Shown: positions 62,166 through 64,000 of the stretch, in pieces
Position numbering within the stretch: the first letter of the stretch is position 1
Layout: each line of letters begins with the position of its first letter
Assembly (NCBI RefSeq): GCF_014645495.1
Contig: NZ_BMLV01000002.1
Span: 177,191 to 241,190 of the forward strand
Source of the DNA: Cloacibacterium rupense
Lineage (GTDB): Bacteria; Bacteroidota; Bacteroidia; Flavobacteriales; Weeksellaceae
DNA: 64,000 nt
Direction: 5' to 3'
Translations under genes and position numbers: made by a program
The notes under the pieces: generated by a model
What the model saw: only the letters and a program-made list of their open reading frames with translations
Told to the model about the DNA's origin: nothing
The model's database searches: none

Positions 62166-63169
62166 AAACCGAACCGAACATATTGCTGATTTACAAAAAC
62201 CAAACACTAAGCAAAGTGTTTGAGAACAATCTATCCTATGAAGGCTATGATGTAGAGCTTCTGCTGAAAGAACCCTATCACCCATATCAACTCAGTTTCT
62301 TACAAAGAATCATCAATATTATTTTCAGAGTTTTTAAAATTTATGATTATCCTGTGAAGGCAGAACAATACAATTTCAAAAAATACTGTGAAAAATCTTT
62401 GAATCATCTAGCAAGCAAGAGTTATGATTATTGCTTGGTGATTAGAGGCGACCTACTTCCTGAGCAGGTGATTAGACATGGCCGTAGCATTTCCAGAAGA
62501 ATGGTCGATTTTCAATTAGATGGTCTTTCAGTTTCTTCTAAAATATTAGACTATAAGAAATATTTTGATGACATTTTTGTATTTGATCCAGATGATGTGA
62601 AGAAATACCCAGATGCTGCACTCCATTTCTTACCGAATTGTTATTTTGGGGCACCAGACTTTAGTATTCCTTCAGAAATCGACCTTTTGTATATAGGTCA
62701 ATATTTAGATGAAAGAAATGTACAGCTTAAGAATCTACACCGGTATCTAGAAGAGCATCAATTATCTTATTCTTCTTACACAAGTCTATATCGCGGTAGA
62801 GATTTTGAGCCTCTACACCCTAAGGTTCTTCAGCATAAAACCAGCACTTCGTATGAAGGAAACTTAGATTTTGTAAAAAAATCAAAGATTATCCTTGATT
62901 TTAAAAGAAAAGAGCATAATGGACTTTCGCTAAGGTTTTTCGAAGCCATGCAGTACGGTAAAAAAATAATTACCGACAATGTTTCAGTTAAAAATTATGA
63001 ATTTTACCATCCCAATAATATTTTTGTTACAGATTTTGTACATTTAGATGGTATTTTAGAATTTATCCAAAAACCATATCACCCATTGCCAGAAACTTTG
63101 ATAGAACAATATGGATTTAAGAATTGGATAAAAGTAATTTTAGGAAAAAGCACAAATAATAAAAAATGA
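62162..63169 (+). CDS. CgeB-like glycosyltransferase
   Basis: A 335-residue protein that starts with a TTG overlapping the preceding TGA. The arrangement YDYCLVIRGDLLPEQVI, FDDIFVFDPDDVKKY, LHFLPNCYFG, IDLLYIGQYLDERN and SKIILDFKRKEHNGLSLRFFEAMQYGKKIITDN resembles CgeB/YkvP-type GT-B glycosyltransferases, which act on capsule or spore glycans. The first domain is short. Substrate unknown. It overlaps the next gene by four bases. Confidence 0.75.
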   Translation: MKTEPNILLIYKNQTLSKVFENNLSYEGYDVELLLKEPYHPYQLSFLQRIINIIFRVFKIYDYPVKAEQYNFKKYCEKSLNHLASKSYDYCLVIRGDLLPEQVIRHGRSISRRMVDFQLDGLSVSSKILDYKKYFDDIFVFDPDDVKKYPDAALHFLPNCYFGAPDFSIPSEIDLLYIGQYLDERNVQLKNLHRYLEEHQLSYSSYTSLYRGRDFEPLHPKVLQHKTSTSYEGNLDFVKKSKIILDFKRKEHNGLSLRFFEAMQYGKKIITDNVSVKNYEFYHPNNIFVTDFVHLDGILEFIQKPYHPLPETLIEQYGFKNWIKVILGKSTNNKK

Positions 63170-63969
63170 TTCCCAAAAAAGTCCATTATTTTTGGTTTGG
63201 AAGAAACCCGAAGCCCCCAATTGCTGAATTTTGTATCGCAAGTTGGAAGAAACACTTACCCGATTTTGAAATCATAGAATGGAACGAAGACAATTTTGAT
63301 TATACCCAAAATACCTTTGCCAGAGAAGCCTATGAACAAAAGAAATGGGCATTTGTATCTGACTATGCCAGAGCTAAGGTATTGTATGAAGAAGGAGGCT
63401 TCTATATGGACACTGATATGGAATTAAAAAATACATTAGATGACTTTATAGACTATAAAGCCATCTGTGGATTTGAAATAAAAAAAATTCCATTTTCGGC
63501 ATTTTGGGCTGTAGAAGCGAAACATATACTGGCCAAAGATATTTTAGAATACTATGAAAACATGAGTGGTCTAGATACTACCCCAAATACAAAAGTTTTT
63601 TCAAATCTTTTGGTAGAAAAATATGGTGCAAATCCTTTAAGAGATGAACTGCAGGAGCTAAAGCATGATGTAGTTTTGTTTCCTTCCTCCTTTTTTTCAT
63701 TGGATTTGCCCATCAATTATGTTACACATCATTTCAGTGGTTCATGGCATAACAGCTGGACAGAAGAAAATAATACATATAAAGAATTGGTAAATATGTA
63801 TGGGGTTCTGAATCTTTTGGCGCAACAAAAAGACTCTAAAAGAAAGGTAAAAGATGTCATCTATAATCAGGAATTATTCTCTATTGACAAAATATTAGAC
63901 CAATTCCCTACCCAATATATAGCCCAATATATTGTAAAGAAGGTGATTAAAAAAATAATAGGAAAATGA
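63166..63969 (+). CDS. GT32-type glycosyltransferase (capsular polysaccharide synthesis)
   Basis: A 267-residue protein with the 'sugar-binding region containing DXD' pattern: N-terminal MIPKKVHYFWFGRNPKPP, then WAFVSDYARAKVLYEEGGFYMDTDMEL with the DTD metal-binding triad at about residues 84-86, and later THHFSGSWHNSW. Such enzymes (GT32, Och1-like) add mannose, galactose or other hexoses. ATGA overlaps are found on both sides. Confidence 0.88.
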   Translation: MIPKKVHYFWFGRNPKPPIAEFCIASWKKHLPDFEIIEWNEDNFDYTQNTFAREAYEQKKWAFVSDYARAKVLYEEGGFYMDTDMELKNTLDDFIDYKAICGFEIKKIPFSAFWAVEAKHILAKDILEYYENMSGLDTTPNTKVFSNLLVEKYGANPLRDELQELKHDVVLFPSSFFSLDLPINYVTHHFSGSWHNSWTEENNTYKELVNMYGVLNLLAQQKDSKRKVKDVIYNQELFSIDKILDQFPTQYIAQYIVKKVIKKIIGK

Positions 63970-64000
63970 ACAAATGGCTCTATAGACTAAAACATGCTTG
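63966..64000 (+). CDS. Start of a further polysaccharide-locus gene (cut by window end)
   Basis: An ATG overlapping the stop of the GT32 gene (ATGA) opens a frame reading MNKWLYRLKHAC up to the window end. The coupling pattern is identical to that of the preceding genes, so it is very probably real. Too little is present for a family assignment. Confidence 0.6.
   Translation, partial: MNKWLYRLKHA

Noticed and set aside
53975..63969. A defence or toxin system hidden in the AT-rich block
   Set aside because: All genes there have glycan-related or methyltransferase-like folds; no nuclease, toxin or reverse transcriptase motif was found.

Overview
The window comes from a low-G+C member of the phylum Bacteroidota, most likely a flavobacterium of the Chryseobacterium/Cloacibacterium type (family Weeksellaceae). 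The evidence is the AT-rich sequence, promoters of the form TTTG-N19-TAnnTTTG, general lack of Shine-Dalgarno sequences, two SusC/SusD pairs, a type IX secretion (T9SS) sorting domain, BshC of bacillithiol synthesis, a GYDIA-type GHMP kinase and several protein families typical of the phylum. Most of the window is ordinary chromosome. The last 16 kb is a surface-polysaccharide locus, entered at its start and cut by the window end.

Layout. 1-59 is the 5' end of rpsL on the minus strand. 329-10482 is a plus-strand run: a Dps ferritin, a secreted leucine-rich-repeat protein, an ammonium transporter with a beta-barrel partner, small metabolic and unknown genes, pncB, rmuC and an RNA methyltransferase. 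10535-11297 holds two tandem paralogous repeat lipoproteins. 11468-13145 is an uncharacterised membrane-protein/lipoprotein pair whose 3' end overlaps an antisense folate gene. 13085-18001 holds 5-formyl-THF cyclo-ligase, a ferredoxin, a U32 protein, an HtrA protease and RidA. 18083-21998 is a divergent lptD/amidase pair only a few bases apart. 22011-22582 is a compact tRNA-Glu / rpsT / tRNA-Glu block. 22620-33198 holds aroQ, pckA, a GHMP kinase, fabD, a LysM/periplasmic-binding protein, bshC and a putative porin. 33253-42256 is two tandem susCD pairs with matching upstream regions. 42579-47305 is the rimP-nusA-infB operon behind a leader with a terminator-like hairpin.

The polysaccharide locus starts with ugd (47777) and continues with rfbB, rfbA, an ABC-2 exporter (Wzm/Wzt-like) and a tightly overlapping series of glycosyltransferases, two hexapeptide acyltransferases, a nucleotide-sugar epimerase and a FkbM-like protein, running past 64000. 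G+C falls sharply inside the wzt-like gene near 53,380, at the change from the ATPase domain to the C-terminal domain, and recovers near 59,390. This suggests that the glycan-specific part was exchanged as a cassette. The stretches between ugd, rfbB and rfbA hold gene fragments (four-helix-bundle/S23 type and a frameshifted GxxExxY gene) and a structured repeat-like element.

The most useful regulatory observations are these. Four promoters of translation genes share the sequence GCACC right after the -7 box, while none of the fourteen other -7 boxes mapped here does. The two susC genes share a distal 22-base block and a proximal inverted repeat at the same distances from their starts. At two genes the most upstream TTG start lies inside a TAnnTTTG promoter box, so the real start is probably the next TTG. 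I see no CRISPR array, prophage, insertion sequence or recognised defence system. No function is claimed where none could be recognised.
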